Assembly: GCA_001910725.1 (NCBI GenBank)
Contig: MJGA01000044.1
Coordinates: forward strand, 78,485 to 142,484
Reading direction: 5' to 3'
From: Phanerodontia chrysosporium
Lineage: Eukaryota; Basidiomycota; Agaricomycetes; Polyporales; Phanerochaetaceae
Length of the DNA stretch: 64,000 bases
Shown here: positions 54,201 to 64,000 of the stretch, piece by piece
Layout of the letters: every line of letters starts with the position of its first letter
How positions within the stretch are numbered: the first letter of the stretch is position 1
Notes under the pieces: model-generated
What the model saw: the letters and a program-made list of their open reading frames with translations, nothing else
Told to the model about the DNA's origin: nothing
Databases searched by the model: none
Translations under genes and position numbers: made by a program

Positions 54201-56130
54201 GTGCGCGTAGTAAGAATCACTTTTCTGTACGGCTCCATCTTGCTCGCTTGCCAGATCGAGTTCCAGAACGCACCCCGATTCTCCGTCTCGTACTTGCCGC
54301 TGTAGACGAAAATGTCTGCGCTCCCTGGTTGTAGCCAGCGGACAAGCTCTTCCCGCCATTGGTTGAGTAGAGAAGGCGGCACCACGATAATCGTGGGCCG
54401 TGACTCGTCCAACTCCGTGTGGGCTTCCTCTGTAAGGTCGTTAGCCGTTTGTCATTGCTGGTTGGCTCTGCGGAGTTGTGGTTGCTGGTGGCGACCACGA
54501 CATGCGGCAACAAAGACTAGAGTGGGAGATGTAACTCACTGAACATTCCCGGGTAAGTCTTCTGCAGTTTCTTATGTTCAATCGCCCAAATGCGATATGC
54601 AATAAGACTGATAATCTGCAGTGTTTTCCCGACACCGACCTCGTCGAGAAGCAACATTGCATCCTTCTTGAACATTTGTTCTGAAAGCCTGTAGAGGCCA
54701 ACGACTTGGTGGTACTTGAGCGTCGCAGGGACTTTTCGGTCCTCTGGCCAGTCAGCTTTGTTCGCCTCGCTGAACTCCCCGTACGGATCGAGATGCTTCA
54801 CCAGCGTCGGAAGTCCATCACTCGGAATTCCGAGGTCCTTGAACATATCACCTGGCGACATCTGATTCAACTCCGACACCGCCGCCAGATCCCAGACCAA
54901 TTCGCCGTTGTTCTGGTCAGCATCGAAGACACGAGTAGGCTGAGAGTCCTCATCCATGCCATCAAGCGCTGAAGCAATGTCGCCATCGATCGCGGACTTC
55001 AAAGCCGGGTCCGTCAGCTGAAATATCTGAAGACCAAGGTCTTTGTTGATCTCTGTATAGAAACTCAGTCAGGAAATCCCCTAGAATTCATGTTGCGTAC
55101 TTGTGCCGTTTTCTGTGTGGAGTGCTGACTGTATCTTTCGAAGATACTCTGTCAACTCCGAGTTCTTGCGGATGTTTTCTTCAAGTGCCACAAGCCCGCG
55201 GAGTTGTAGGAGTTTTGGCGCGTGCTTGGTGATCGTGCGAATCTCCTGAATGGCTCCCGCACTCATCCCCTTTGTGAGAGTATCCAATTCTGTGATATAC
55301 AGTGAGAAACTTATGCACTGATAGCATGATGGAAGTCCGCACTATGCCTCGCGGTCTCGACTTTCTGTTCAAGACTACGCATCCTGTCCAAACTCCGCTT
55401 CATGGCCGACTTGTCCTTGCTGATTATGACTGAGTACAGTGTGCTGACCCAAACTCGGAGATGCTCGGCCTCTTCGTGGAACATGAGGCTGATGTCAGGA
55501 TCAAGAAGGTGGGCAACAATGTGGGCACTGTGGGTCTTTGCGATAAAGTCCGCAGAAATTCTCTGGTGCTTTGGTCAGACAAGGTAAACACTCAAGTATT
55601 AAAGTACGTACGCTTGTATTCGTGTCCATGGTGTTCAGTTTGCGCATCAAGTTTGGGTAGTCGATTCCAAGCTCCTCGAAGAGAGCGTTTGCTCTGTCCG
55701 TGACTTGCCACTCGACGCGACATCGGACAAGTTTGAACCATACTTCGATGAGACGTACAGCCTCCTTGTCCTGAGCTGTGCACGCTGCATGACTGCCTTG
55801 ACAAAATCTTTCGCGGGCCTTGCCTTTGTAGCTGGATAACCGTGCAATGAAGTTCTGCATGCTTTTCCGTTCCTTCAAAGTTACCACTGGCATTAGGTCT
55901 GGTTGGGGATGGTCGTCCCAGATGGGACGCTGGATACCCGTGGCTGCCTGCCACTGCTCCATGGTCCAAACTAGAGGGGCGTACGTGAGCACCTTGCGCC
56001 AGCTTGCACCCATTTTGCTGAGGTACGCCGGGCTCTCTCGTGAAGGTGGGAAGGGAAGCACAACCGACAGGTCTGTGGTCATATATAAGGGTACGATGCT
56101 CGCACCACCATCATCGTTGATCTGCTTCAT
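51266..56130 (-). CDS. SNF2-type ATPase/helicase, paralogue 2 (1355 aa)
   Basis: Thirteen exons: 56130-55612, 55562-55343, 55289-55101, 55052-54540, 54429-54200, 54148-53924, 53871-53458, 53306-52842, 52784-52611, 52549-52360, 52298-51949, 51898-51643, 51588-51266. Frames close exactly. Introns 1-10 fall at the same places and phases as in paralogue 1, so the two arose by tandem duplication. Motifs: LLLDEVGVGKT, IVVPPSLLNQW, VIDEVHEV, ITASATPI, SGVAQSGLNIDCAN, QEDSQFIGRVWRRPQ. C-terminus is long, Pro/Ser/acidic with basic patches (GKRKRAEN, LKKKMR). ATG at 56082 is an alternative start (1339 aa). It is intact despite considerable divergence from its neighbour, suggesting both are maintained. 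Confidence 0.85.
53341..53357. repeat. palindrome inside intron 7 of SNF2 paralogue 2
   Basis: GACCGCCACTGGCGACC within the 151-nt intron 53307-53457. A half-copy (GGTGGCGACCAC) is in the 110-nt intron 54430-54539. Confidence 0.7.
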
Positions 56131-56610
56131 GGGATTTAGTCAAACGAAAAAAAAAATCCCTGATTTTGATGAGACATCTTGGTTACTCCTATATCCTACT
56201 GGTTCATCCGTGCAAATAAGATCACCAGGCCTTGCACGCCATTGGTGACCACTGAGGCGCAGGGACGTGCTGCGAGCATCTCATTAGTGCGGTGATGCGT
56301 GCCTCACCAGAGCACTGGGCACCGAGCCGGGGCATAGGACACATCGCTTAGCCAGCAGCCGCGGGCGCCGAGCACTGCAGTGGTCGCCAGAGGCGACCGC
56401 GCGGACTGGGCCTGCATGGGTACGTCACTGTCGTGACGGCTGCCGATGGCGACCACCTCCGTGCCTCTGATGGTACTCAGTCCGGCAACTTGCAGTGACA
56501 TCTGATAACGTTGACGCAGTAGACAATGGAATGAACGTTGATCGCGCCATATTCAAATTGGAGGAACATATAAAGCATTGGGGATACCTGCCGGACTCTG
56601 TGAGCTCGTC
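56131..56610. promoter_or_regulatory. divergent promoter region between SNF2 paralogue 2 and the SIM gene
   Basis: 480 bp shared by two divergently transcribed genes. Contains a palindrome GGTCGCCAGAGGCGACC (56382-56398) and a degenerate second copy (56440-56455). No clear TATA box was chosen. Confidence 0.4.
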
Positions 56611-57608
56611 ATGGCTTCGCAACCCACGGCCCCTGCTACATTCAAATCTCAGCTCAAGAACCTCCTGACGCGAGAGAGAATCAGATATGTTCATTATAAC
56701 GTGCTCTTGAAGAGAATTGTACGATGCAGCTGCTTTTCTATGACCATTGCTGATCTGCGTTTGTAGCGCGATGTGATTGCGGCGCACAGCGGAGACCCGG
56801 ATGCTCAGGAGGTCGCTAGGCTGATGAGCACAAGGAATGGGTCTCCTTCTGGCGAGTTGCTCGCTGCCTGTGACTGGGTGTACAAGTTGCAGTTCCAGGA
56901 AAACTCGAACTCCCATGGGGAAGAGGACTCCGATGACGGACGTGGGAGCGACTCTGACACTCAGATGTCCACAGAGGAGCTCATCAGTCACGAGCCTTCC
57001 ACGCATGCTTCCTCCAACGACGACGAGGACGACGAGGACGACGACGAGGACGACGAGGACGACGACGAGGACGACGAGGACGACGACAAGGACGACGAGG
57101 ACGAGGACAAAGAACACGAAGTCGTTGACCTGACGCTGTCTAGCGACGACAATGTCGACGAGGGTGGAGTGCAGCACTCCGACCGCACGGATCGCCTCGT
57201 CATAGACCTCACTCTGCTGGGTGACGATGAAGACCCCAGCGTCGCCGTCCGTCGCTCCGAGGAGCGTTACTTGGCCGATCGCGCCCGCAAGGTCATCTCG
57301 GAGTTGATCTCCGACGGGCCGTGGAGCAACGGTTGGATCGCTGCGCGGAGATTCATTGTATGCAGATGCTGCTTATTTCTCAGCAAGGTCCACACTAATC
57401 AACAATGTATCCGCAGTCGAACTGTATGCACAAACACGGAGAGCCTGCCACCTTTGTTGGGCTTCTGCACCTTGTGGAACGTCATGACCTCCCGGAGCTG
57501 GCGGACTGCATGGAGGCCATGGGATACCAGGCCTTTGCCGACAACGAGACCTTCGTTGCTGCCCTTCAGATTCTCGCTGCTAACGACGATTGTGATATCG
57601 CAGCGTAA
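56611..57608 (+). CDS. acidic protein with two SUMO-interaction-like motifs (296 aa)
   Basis: Three exons: 56611-56718, 56767-57357 and 57417-57608, phase 0 at both introns (48 and 59 nt). The N-terminus (LKNLLTRERIRYVHYNVLLKRI, positions 16-36) is helical. Residues about 105-150 are an Asp/Glu run. They are followed by two SIM-like motifs: VVDLTL (about 155-160, then SSDD) and VIDLTL (about 181-186, then LGDDED). The hydrophobic core followed by acidic residues is the usual SIM pattern. The last exon is a compact unknown domain (HLVERHDLPELADCMEAMGY). Divergent from SNF2 paralogue 2. The family is not recognised; SUMO binding is inferred from motifs alone. Confidence 0.65.
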
Positions 57609-57686
57609 ACTACCTTTGTGTCGTCATGTACATCAAATGGCTTTTGTATCGGCTGCATTGTCATGAATAAATCGCTGCTCGGCAAT

Positions 57687-57797
57687 GGTCGCCAAGGGCG
57701 ACCACCACGACGCGTGTGCACGGTCCTGTGGGTGCTGGCTGGGCAGAGGCGCTGAAGTGGGCTGCCGTGCGGGTGGACGCCAGTGGCGACCACTCTC
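57687..57797. repeat. two GGTCGCCA palindromes downstream of the SIM gene
   Basis: GGTCGCCAAGGGCGACC (57687-57703) and CGCCAGTGGCGACC (about 57779-57792), with related flanks on opposite sides, as in the intron copies. Confidence 0.7.
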
Positions 57798-58327
57798 GCG
57801 GTGCGGCCGCTCATCGACTACCTTCATCACTCTACTGTTAATCCCCAGCCAATCAATGATATTTATGGCAGATTCTGTTCCAATTTAATTTCATTGCCAT
57901 CATGGCAATGTCACAAGGGCAGGGTAGACTGGAATACTGCCCATTCTGCTGCCAAGTTCCCCGATTTTGCCATGTCCAGCTTTACGCCTGTTGAAACGCT
58001 CTCAAGCTTAGAACACAGCTGTTTATGTCACCGCTAGGCCCATAGAAATCAGTGCACACGTGTTATTTCTAGCAAAGTTCAGACTCCGCCCACTAGTGGA
58101 ATCGTGCCATTAGGCTTTGCCTTTCCTGGTACGTAGTTTGTTTAGCGTAGGTCACCTCCGCGTCGCTTAGGGTCGCGATGCCATGTCATCAATGCGACCC
58201 TTGATGGGCTCCATCTGCCTTTCATATATCTTTCCACTACCCTTCGTCAACACTGCCCATCGCCTCCATTTTTTTTATCGGAAAGCTGCGCTCCACTTGT
58301 CGCTCCTTGTTAATCACAACCCAAATC

Positions 58328-58924
58328 ATGACACACCCTGCCGATAGCCTCCCAGACATGACCATCGACTGGTGGCCGTCTGTAAGCGAAGGTATCACCA
58401 GTGCCAATGCCAGAGAACATGCAGCTGTCCTTACACGCATCCGACACACTCCCGTCCAATGGCGCGAAAAGTCAGAAGATGTCAAGTTCCGTCGCGGAAC
58501 TGGTTTCCGCCGTCTCCGCATCGCTCACTGCCCAGAGCAGCAAGAGAATCACTTCGCATCTCTTTGCGACCCCGATGACGGATTGCTCAAGGTCGGCGAC
58601 TTCATCTCCCTCTGGCACGGTTCGGGGGATACCTACAACGAGAACTACCGCTTGGGTGTTGGCCAGATCATCCAAGTCCACGCGCTGTGGCGTCGTCATG
58701 TCACCTTCACCGTTTTCGCCAATGTGCTCGAGAAGACCATCGGGTTCTACCTCACCATTCGGCGCTGCTACGTTACACTCCTTCCAGATCTCGCGGCCCG
58801 CTACCAGGAAGAACACCACATGTACTGGGAGTACATCGAAAATCCATCTGGCCTTGGACCTCTGCCGCTCATACCACCACCTCCCCGTGTCCAACCTTCG
58901 GTAACGTTCGCCGACAGTCATTGA
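58328..58924 (+). CDS. hypothetical protein (198 aa)
   Basis: Single-exon ORF from the first ATG (58328). The central part LLKVGDFISLWHGSGDTYNENYRLGVGQII followed by HVTFTVFANV (about residues 85-130) reads like a small beta-barrel, vaguely BAH-like, but this is weak. A Pro-rich tail ends the protein. Upstream CATATATC (about 58219) may be a TATA-like element. No function assigned. Confidence 0.5.
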   Translation: MTHPADSLPDMTIDWWPSVSEGITSANAREHAAVLTRIRHTPVQWREKSEDVKFRRGTGFRRLRIAHCPEQQENHFASLCDPDDGLLKVGDFISLWHGSGDTYNENYRLGVGQIIQVHALWRRHVTFTVFANVLEKTIGFYLTIRRCYVTLLPDLAARYQEEHHMYWEYIENPSGLGPLPLIPPPPRVQPSVTFADSH

Positions 58925-59707
58925 GTTCCCCGTTCACCTCCTACCCCAAATTCAAAGTTGCAACGCTGCACCCTTCTTGGTCACTTCTTCCCATTCTTTT
59001 CAACTCCTAAAACCATCCGTTGCCCAACCACATCCCCTCCCAAGTGACGGTTCCCTGTGCTCCCTGGTCAAAGTTGCATAAGGACGATGAACCATTCAAC
59101 GAGCAGTCAGCGGGGAGGAGGGGAAGACGGACTTGGCTGAATATTTGCTCGGACGCATCGGACTTTACTTGACGCATCGGACTGTCGGACCTTTTAGCAC
59201 CATTATTCCAGAAAGCTGTGGAAGCAGAAGATCGAACCCTCTCTGAGACTTCATATATACTTGTTCGCGTTTTGAAGGCATGTCGTAAAACTAGAATACA
59301 ATAATGTCTGCAAGCACGTATCCCAGCTCTGAGTGTCCATAGTCAGACCTGATAACCGAACTGTGTCCAGCTCCACGACGTAGCAGTTACTAAGCCAGTT
59401 CTACCATTACTGATACATCTCTGAACATTAATGAAATGGAACTCGGAATAGCCTCTCACACTCTTATACATTCAAGATCGATGTCGGTTCACCTCTTGTA
59501 CATGTATACCTACGAGCAACACTGCTCGTCGAGTCTGCGCGGGCCCAGACTCAACCACTAGACCTGCACTGTATTTGATTCTTGCACACTATTTCTGTCC
59601 ACTTGAGCCTCTGCGAGAGCATGCGAAACGGGTGATGTATTGAAAAAACAAAAAAAAAAACAAACAAAAAAACGATCATCGAAGGAAGGCGCGCGCCGCA
59701 TCTCCGA
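58925..59707. other. no gene recognised; A-rich end
   Basis: Intergenic sequence ending in an A-rich stretch (59641-59672) like those next to the 3' end of each antisense-family gene (24990-25030, 62518-62533, 63750-63770). Confidence 0.45.
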
Positions 59708-60620
59708 CTACTCCTTTCTCTGCCGCTTTTTCGCCCGCCTTTCCTCGCTACCCGCGGTGTTTTCGTTGGACCCAGTCGCCAGTGAACCCATGGCCTTCTT
59801 TCCTTTCGCGGGGTTCGGGTTGACTGCTGGCCTGTGGGCGTCGAAGTTCTCGAACGCATCTGCGAGTCGGTCAAACTTCTCCCCGATCGCGGTTTGCACA
59901 TCGCGGAATTGACTGATCTCGCCGGCGATCAACTTGCCGAGGGCTCTGATCGTGTCGGTCATGCGCTCGATGGCCACTTCGAGAACGATGACACCAGTCT
60001 CGAGGCCTGCTTCGGTGTTGAGGTCCATGCTCGCTTGCGGAGCCTCCAACTGTGGCTCGTCATCGGAGTCGATGACGGAACTTGTCTTCGGCGGCATGGC
60101 AGCTTTGCCCTTCGCGTCTGCCGGCTTCGCAATCCGCGGGCGCATTCCGCTCACGGCAACCCCGTTCACGGTGCAGAGACGCTTGTGGAGAGCGCACTCC
60201 GTGCAGGTCTTTGCACGACCAGACCGCCACGAGCAGTCGATGCCGTGCCTCCGGCAGGTGTCGCATGCCGTCGGCTTCGACGACTCCGCCTGCACGTCTG
60301 CCTTTGCTTTCGCTGCCTCCTCCGCCTTGGCCTTTGCCTCCTCCGCCTTGGCCTTTGCCTCCTCCGCCTTGGCCTTTGCCTCCTCCGCCGCGATCTTCCG
60401 CGCAGCCAAGTCGCGCTTCCGCTCCTCGGCCAAGCGAAGCTCCTTCCGCTTCTGCTCCAGCTGTGCGCGGAGCTCTGCCAGCCTGCGCTGCTTCTCCGAC
60501 AAATCGGCGGCCGAAGCCTCCAAGCCGCGGACAGCTGGTGGAAGTAGGTTATTAGTGACCCTATATTGCGCATTTCAGACATTTCCCACCTGTGGGCTTG
60601 AGTTCGTTTGAAGGCGACAT
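59708..60620 (-). CDS. stand-alone Zn(II)2Cys6 coiled-coil protein, element B antisense family
   Basis: Two exons: 60590-60620 (MSPSNELKPT plus one base) and 59708-60534, with a 55-nt phase-1 intron (donor GTGGGA, acceptor CACCAG), giving 285 aa. A coiled coil with five repeats of AKAEEAK is followed by the zinc cluster CDTC-x6-C-x9-CTEC-x6-C, a helical segment (IERMTDTIRALGKLIAGEI) and a basic end (RRAKKRQRKE). Same exon plan, intron phase and domain order as the gene inside element B. No pol remains beside it. Downstream of its promoter, near 60793-60880, only a faint LTR-like trace survives, yet the gene is fully open. Confidence 0.75.
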
Positions 60621-60663
60621 GGTGGGGGCGAAGGAGGATACAGGCGCAAGTAACTGAGCAGGG

Positions 60664-60720
60664 AAATGTTAAATATTCCGACACTTGTACCCCTGGCACC
60701 TTATCCGAACCCCAGAAACC
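60664..60720 (-). promoter_or_regulatory. conserved upstream motif of the stand-alone copy
   Basis: Minus strand GGGGTTCGG, then GGTGCCAGGGGT, then AATATTTAAC, 45-100 bp upstream of ATG 60620. Same order as at 8646 and 26193. Confidence 0.5.
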
Positions 60721-60880
60721 TCGAAAAAACTCCGCTGTTTTGGGGGAGTCACCAGTTCCTTGGGGTGGACATGTCATTGAATCACCTCACCTACAGTCCT
60801 GTCATGGGACATAAAGGGATGCAGTGTGGCTGCTGTTGACGTGCCTGCATCGTTTCGCAAACGTTCAATCCACTGTCATG

Positions 60881-61860
60881 TATTAAACGTGCTTTTTATC
60901 ACACAAGCACATTTTCCAAGAGGTTACATAACAACTGAAGGGCGAAGGGCTTAGAGTGGCATACGAGAGCTCCGTAGATGCAATGTGCATATGTTGTGCA
61001 GCCAGCATGGTTACATGAGAGGTATACAACAGATGATGATTACTCATATTATTCATGTTACTCATATTACTCATACATTACTCGTACATTTAACCAGGAA
61101 TGATATGATACATTTGAAAGTAAGTACACCTGTTCTGACTGTTTCTTATTCCTGCTTCTTTGCCCCTCTCGCTTCCTTACATACTCTGCCCGCGACCCCT
61201 AATACTACTCCTCATGAACTCGTCATTGACCGATCCCAACCTGCTCTAGGCTTGGCATGCCTGTGACTACCTACACCTCAACCTGACGGCTCACGCGTGT
61301 GCCGCGCTCTGACGCACGCGACAATCACGATGTTGTAGTCATAGTTATATTGTATCGCATTGCCCTGAGTTTTGCGTTGGTCCGGACCCTCACTAGGCCT
61401 CACTTCTGACCCCACGAAGCGCAGCAAAGTGAACTCTTGTCAAATATCAATGAAGGCATGTGAATGAAGCATTACGAGTCAGGGATAAACTCATGGCATG
61501 GGGCATTATATAAACTTGTTTCACGGTGTAGCTCCAGTATCGCACTCAAACTGCAGAAACACTATAGACCGTGTATATAACCAGTTTGTATCTGGTGAAA
61601 TGCTACCCATCAAAAGGTAAGTACAAACCTTGGATATGTGACCAGAGGGCATCTGTGACTTCTATTCAGACTCAAAGTTGGCACATGCATTTCATATATT
61701 GAATGCAACGTCTTTAGGTGCATCTGCAGTAATGAGAGCAGGTCAACGTATATTATATAGGGGCTTTGTGCTCCTGTGCACCGCATACCCCTTCAACTAA
61801 TTGTTCCTTCATCAGGAAGAGCTAGCGATCAACATTCTCGCGGAGTCAGGCGGAGGTCAC
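60881..61860. other. no gene recognised
   Basis: AT-richer intergenic sequence with a short array of TTACTCATA-like words at about 61036-61085. Confidence 0.45.
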
Positions 61861-61865
61861 TACTG

Positions 61866-62368
61866 GACACAGTGAAACAGAGACAGGATGGAGAACCGGA
61901 GTTCGGCAGTCAGATGGCAATTGGCTTCAGCCTTTCAGCTTTGACTGCGCCCTTGGAGGGCTGCATTGCCTGTACTTCGGAGTCAGAGATACGGAGAAGC
62001 GGCGGGGTTTAAGCCCATACAGAAATAGTGTGAAGTGACAAAGCAAAGTCAAGAAGGTATAAGGGGGACCTAAGGGATATTCGAACTGAAGCTACAAGTG
62101 ATAGCACGGGAGGTTATGTATTAACGAGTCCAAAGTTTGTGGAGATGGGCGGAGATGTACAGCATGTCATGCTATTAATCTGGGAATGCTCAGGAACAGA
62201 GGGGGTAAAGGCTTGTGAAATGATAAAGGCATGCGATGAACCAAGTCCTTAGCAACCGACGGAGTTCGTAACTCCGAATGTCCAGGATAACTGGAAAGTC
62301 GACAACTTCCTACAAACTCCGGATGCACCCCAGGAGCGGAGATGAGCTCGGAGTTTGGCACCATGACA
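61866..62368 (-). repeat. degenerate family B LTR, reverse orientation
   Basis: On the minus strand it begins TGTCATGGTGCC. It follows family B landmarks (TTCCTGAGCATTCCCAGATT, GTACATCTCCGCCCATCTCC, TTCAGTTCGAATAT, CCGCCGCTTCTCCGTATCTC). It is much diverged and no TSD was found; the end near 61866 is approximate. Confidence 0.7.
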
Positions 62369-62550
62369 ACACTGTCCGGCTCTATCATGTGGAGAGACGC
62401 AAGCCATCAGTTGGGTTCAATTGCCCATTGTTCACACTGCCTATCAATCATCTGGCACTTGAGGCTTCATTCCAAAATACCAGGGTGCGCAGCAAACGTG
62501 TAGCATTGATGATTTGAATACAAAAAAACAAAAGGCGGAGAGCGGGCAGC

Positions 62551-63368
62551 CTACGTCTCGGTCCTCGCCTTCTTCCTCGCCGGACCTGCGACCTCGTCTT
62601 CCTCCCACTCCGCCAACTCCTGCTTGAACTGCTCGACCGCCTCGTCGTGCTCCTTTTGATCGCGAGGCCACTCCGAGTTTTCCACGTGGAGGGGCTGGAT
62701 CTCGCGCGCGACCTTCGCAAGTGGAATTTCGTTGACTTCATGATCGGTCTCCGAGTCCTCGGACTCGTAGGCCGAGTCTTCCAGGCCCTCGAACAAGGCG
62801 TCGGCGTTCTTGCCCATCTTGTGGGCGAAGACCTTGGTGATGTTCGTAGCGCTCTGCACCTGGTCTATGAAGTCGTTCCCGATGGAGGTGATGGTGCGAG
62901 TGAGGCGGTCGATTGCCTCGACGAACTCCTGGGAGGGTGTGTCCGCAGCGGAGACTGAGCCGCATTCCTGCTCAGAGCGCGGAGGTTGGGGGGCGGGGCT
63001 GGCGGAAGCCTGAGTGGCTGGCTCGATCTCGAGGTCGTACTCCGACGGCGGAGCAGTGTGCATCGACATATCGCCTGCTGCACTCGCGCTCTCAGACTGA
63101 GCAGCGAGCAGGGGATCCACCGACCTCTCCGCAAGGAAACTTTGCTGCTGCTCCGCCCCTTTCAGCTGCAACTCGGCCTCTTCGCGCCTCAGCTCCTCCT
63201 CCAGCTCTTGCAACTCCCTCTGTTTCCTCATCAAGTCCTCGACTTCTTGGCGGGCGGCAGCGTAGTTCGCCTCCGCTCGCACGGCTTCTGTTGTATGTTA
63301 ACTCCAGACTGTAGGACATGGAAACTCGTCCACTCACCCTGCTCGAGGGCGAGTTGTTCTTCGGTCAT
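62551..63368 (-). CDS. antisense-family protein without the zinc cluster
   Basis: Two exons: 63338-63368 (MTEEQLALEQ plus one base) and 62551-63287, with a 50-nt phase-1 intron (donor GTGAGT, acceptor CAACAG), giving 255 aa. Exon 1 length and intron phase equal those of the other copies. The coiled coil (RKQRELQELEEELRREEAEL) is kept. The Cys cluster is missing, replaced by a Ser/Ala/Pro linker. The C-terminal half retains FVEAIDRLTRTITSIG, NADALFEGLEDSAYESED, an acidic stretch and the basic end GPARKKARTET. It may be a non-DNA-binding variant. The frame is open. Confidence 0.7.
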
Positions 63369-63421
63369 GGTGGTCGTAGAGAAGAAAGAGGGGATGCCAG
63401 ACCAGCGCGAATCTGTTGAAC

Positions 63422-63476
63422 TAAATATTATCCAGGTAGCACCCCTGGCACCCCTCTGCGGTATCAGAACCCCGGA
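63422..63476 (-). promoter_or_regulatory. conserved upstream motif of the cluster-less copy
   Basis: Minus strand GGGGTTCTGA, GGGGTGCCAGGGGT and ATAATATTTAG upstream of ATG 63368, matching the other copies. Confidence 0.5.
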
Positions 63477-63782
63477 AGATCACTTGGGGAAAAAACATGC
63501 ATTGAGGGCAACTTAAATATTAAGCGAGCATTTTCATCAAGCGTGTTCACCGCATGACCTATCACGATCACCAGCCATGCCTGAGCAGCCACAAGGCTGA
63601 ATCGCTGTTTTGTCCTTCAAATGTTTTCAGTGTACACTCCGCAACTCCACTGCGACGTGCACCTCACATGTTAAGGCGAACTTAATCTGACGGCGAGTAC
63701 TCAGGCAGGTCTGCAACGAAGCGAGAGATTGTATAGCATGACTAATTTTACAAACAAAAAAAACAACAAACGGCGGACCGCC

Positions 63783-64000
63783 CTAGTCCTCCTGCCTAGC
63801 CCTCTTCCTCGACCCTTCGCCCAGGGAGTCGTCGGACTCGTGCAGCCGTTTGCGGGCCAGGTCGGCGCTCCAGTCTGGGTCGACCAAAGCGGTGTAGACG
63901 GCCTCCGCATGTCCGTCGATGTTTGCCAACATCTGCGTCATGGTGAGGTTGTATTCCTTCACCGCAGTGATCGCCTTCTTGCTGATCGCCTCGATGGCTC
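63783..64000 (-). CDS. C-terminal end of another antisense-family gene (cut by window)
   Basis: About 72 codons, open to the window edge: AIEAISKKAITAVKEYNL, HAEAVYTALVDPDWSADLARK and the terminal basic GSRKRARQED. They align with the C-terminal domain of the other copies (YAGLADPDFDDALVR). The acidic tail is shorter. The N-terminus and any zinc cluster lie outside the window. An A-rich stretch (63750-63770) adjoins its stop, as in the other copies. Confidence 0.65.
   Translation of the reverse strand, partial: AIEAISKKAITAVKEYNLTMTQMLANIDGHAEAVYTALVDPDWSADLARKRLHESDDSLGEGSRKRARQED

Overview
The window looks like a chromosome segment of a basidiomycete fungus, most likely an Agaricomycete. 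It has GC-rich coding sequence, many phase-consistent spliceosomal introns of about 45-70 nt with GTRNGT donors, Ty3/gypsy chromoviruses, a Tad1/I-like LINE with an RNase H domain, and multi-exon host genes with long acidic and Lys/Gly runs. No rRNA, tRNA or CRISPR array was recognised.

Layout. 1-4599: a Ty3/gypsy element (A, minus strand) cut by the window edge, with an extra ORF ahead of gag and a clean -1 slippery site into pol. 5663-6553: relic of a decayed gene. 6643-9324: an internally deleted copy of family B. 9660-12858: solo LTR, tandem repeats and one copy of a 1026-bp duplicated block. 12858-33498: a three-level nest. A LINE (minus) is split by Ty3/gypsy element C (15918-32253, minus, TSD GATGC, pol ending in a dUTPase), which is itself split by the complete Ty3/gypsy element B (19154-26894, plus, TSD CCATT). 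33476-34100: a hammerhead-ribozyme-like motif and hairpin-rich sequence. 34440-34870: minisatellite. 35373-41940: an eight-exon gene for an 1849-aa protein with a ParB/sulfiredoxin-like GQHR motif; its two long introns are filled with a palindromic repeat. 43164-44900: second copy of the duplicated block. 45481-56130: two tandem paralogous SNF2-type ATPase genes (12 and 13 exons) with shared intron positions. 56611-57608: a divergent gene for an acidic protein with two SUMO-interaction-like motifs. 58328-58924: a small unknown gene. 59708-64000: three further copies of a gene that element B carries antisense.

The strongest candidate for something undescribed is that antisense gene family. Element B carries, between pol and its 3' LTR and on the opposite strand, a two-exon gene encoding a coiled coil, a canonical Zn(II)2Cys6 binuclear cluster (CX2CX6CX10CX2CX6C) and a basic C-terminus. 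It has its own conserved upstream motifs. The deleted B copy keeps a broken version, and two copies at 59.7-63.4 kb are open although their parent elements have largely decayed. Other points of interest are the hammerhead-like motif at the 5' side of the LINE, a self-priming primer-binding site in all three gypsy elements, the chromodomain-dUTPase fusion, and palindromic repeats that sit in the long introns of host genes.

How parts may work together: the gypsy elements appear to start transcription about 30 nt after a TATA box in the LTR and to prime reverse transcription from their own 5' end. They express pol in the -1 frame and integrate through chromodomain integrases. The ParB-like, SNF2 and SIM-protein genes are neighbours and could share a chromatin or genome-defence role, but that is inference from proximity only.
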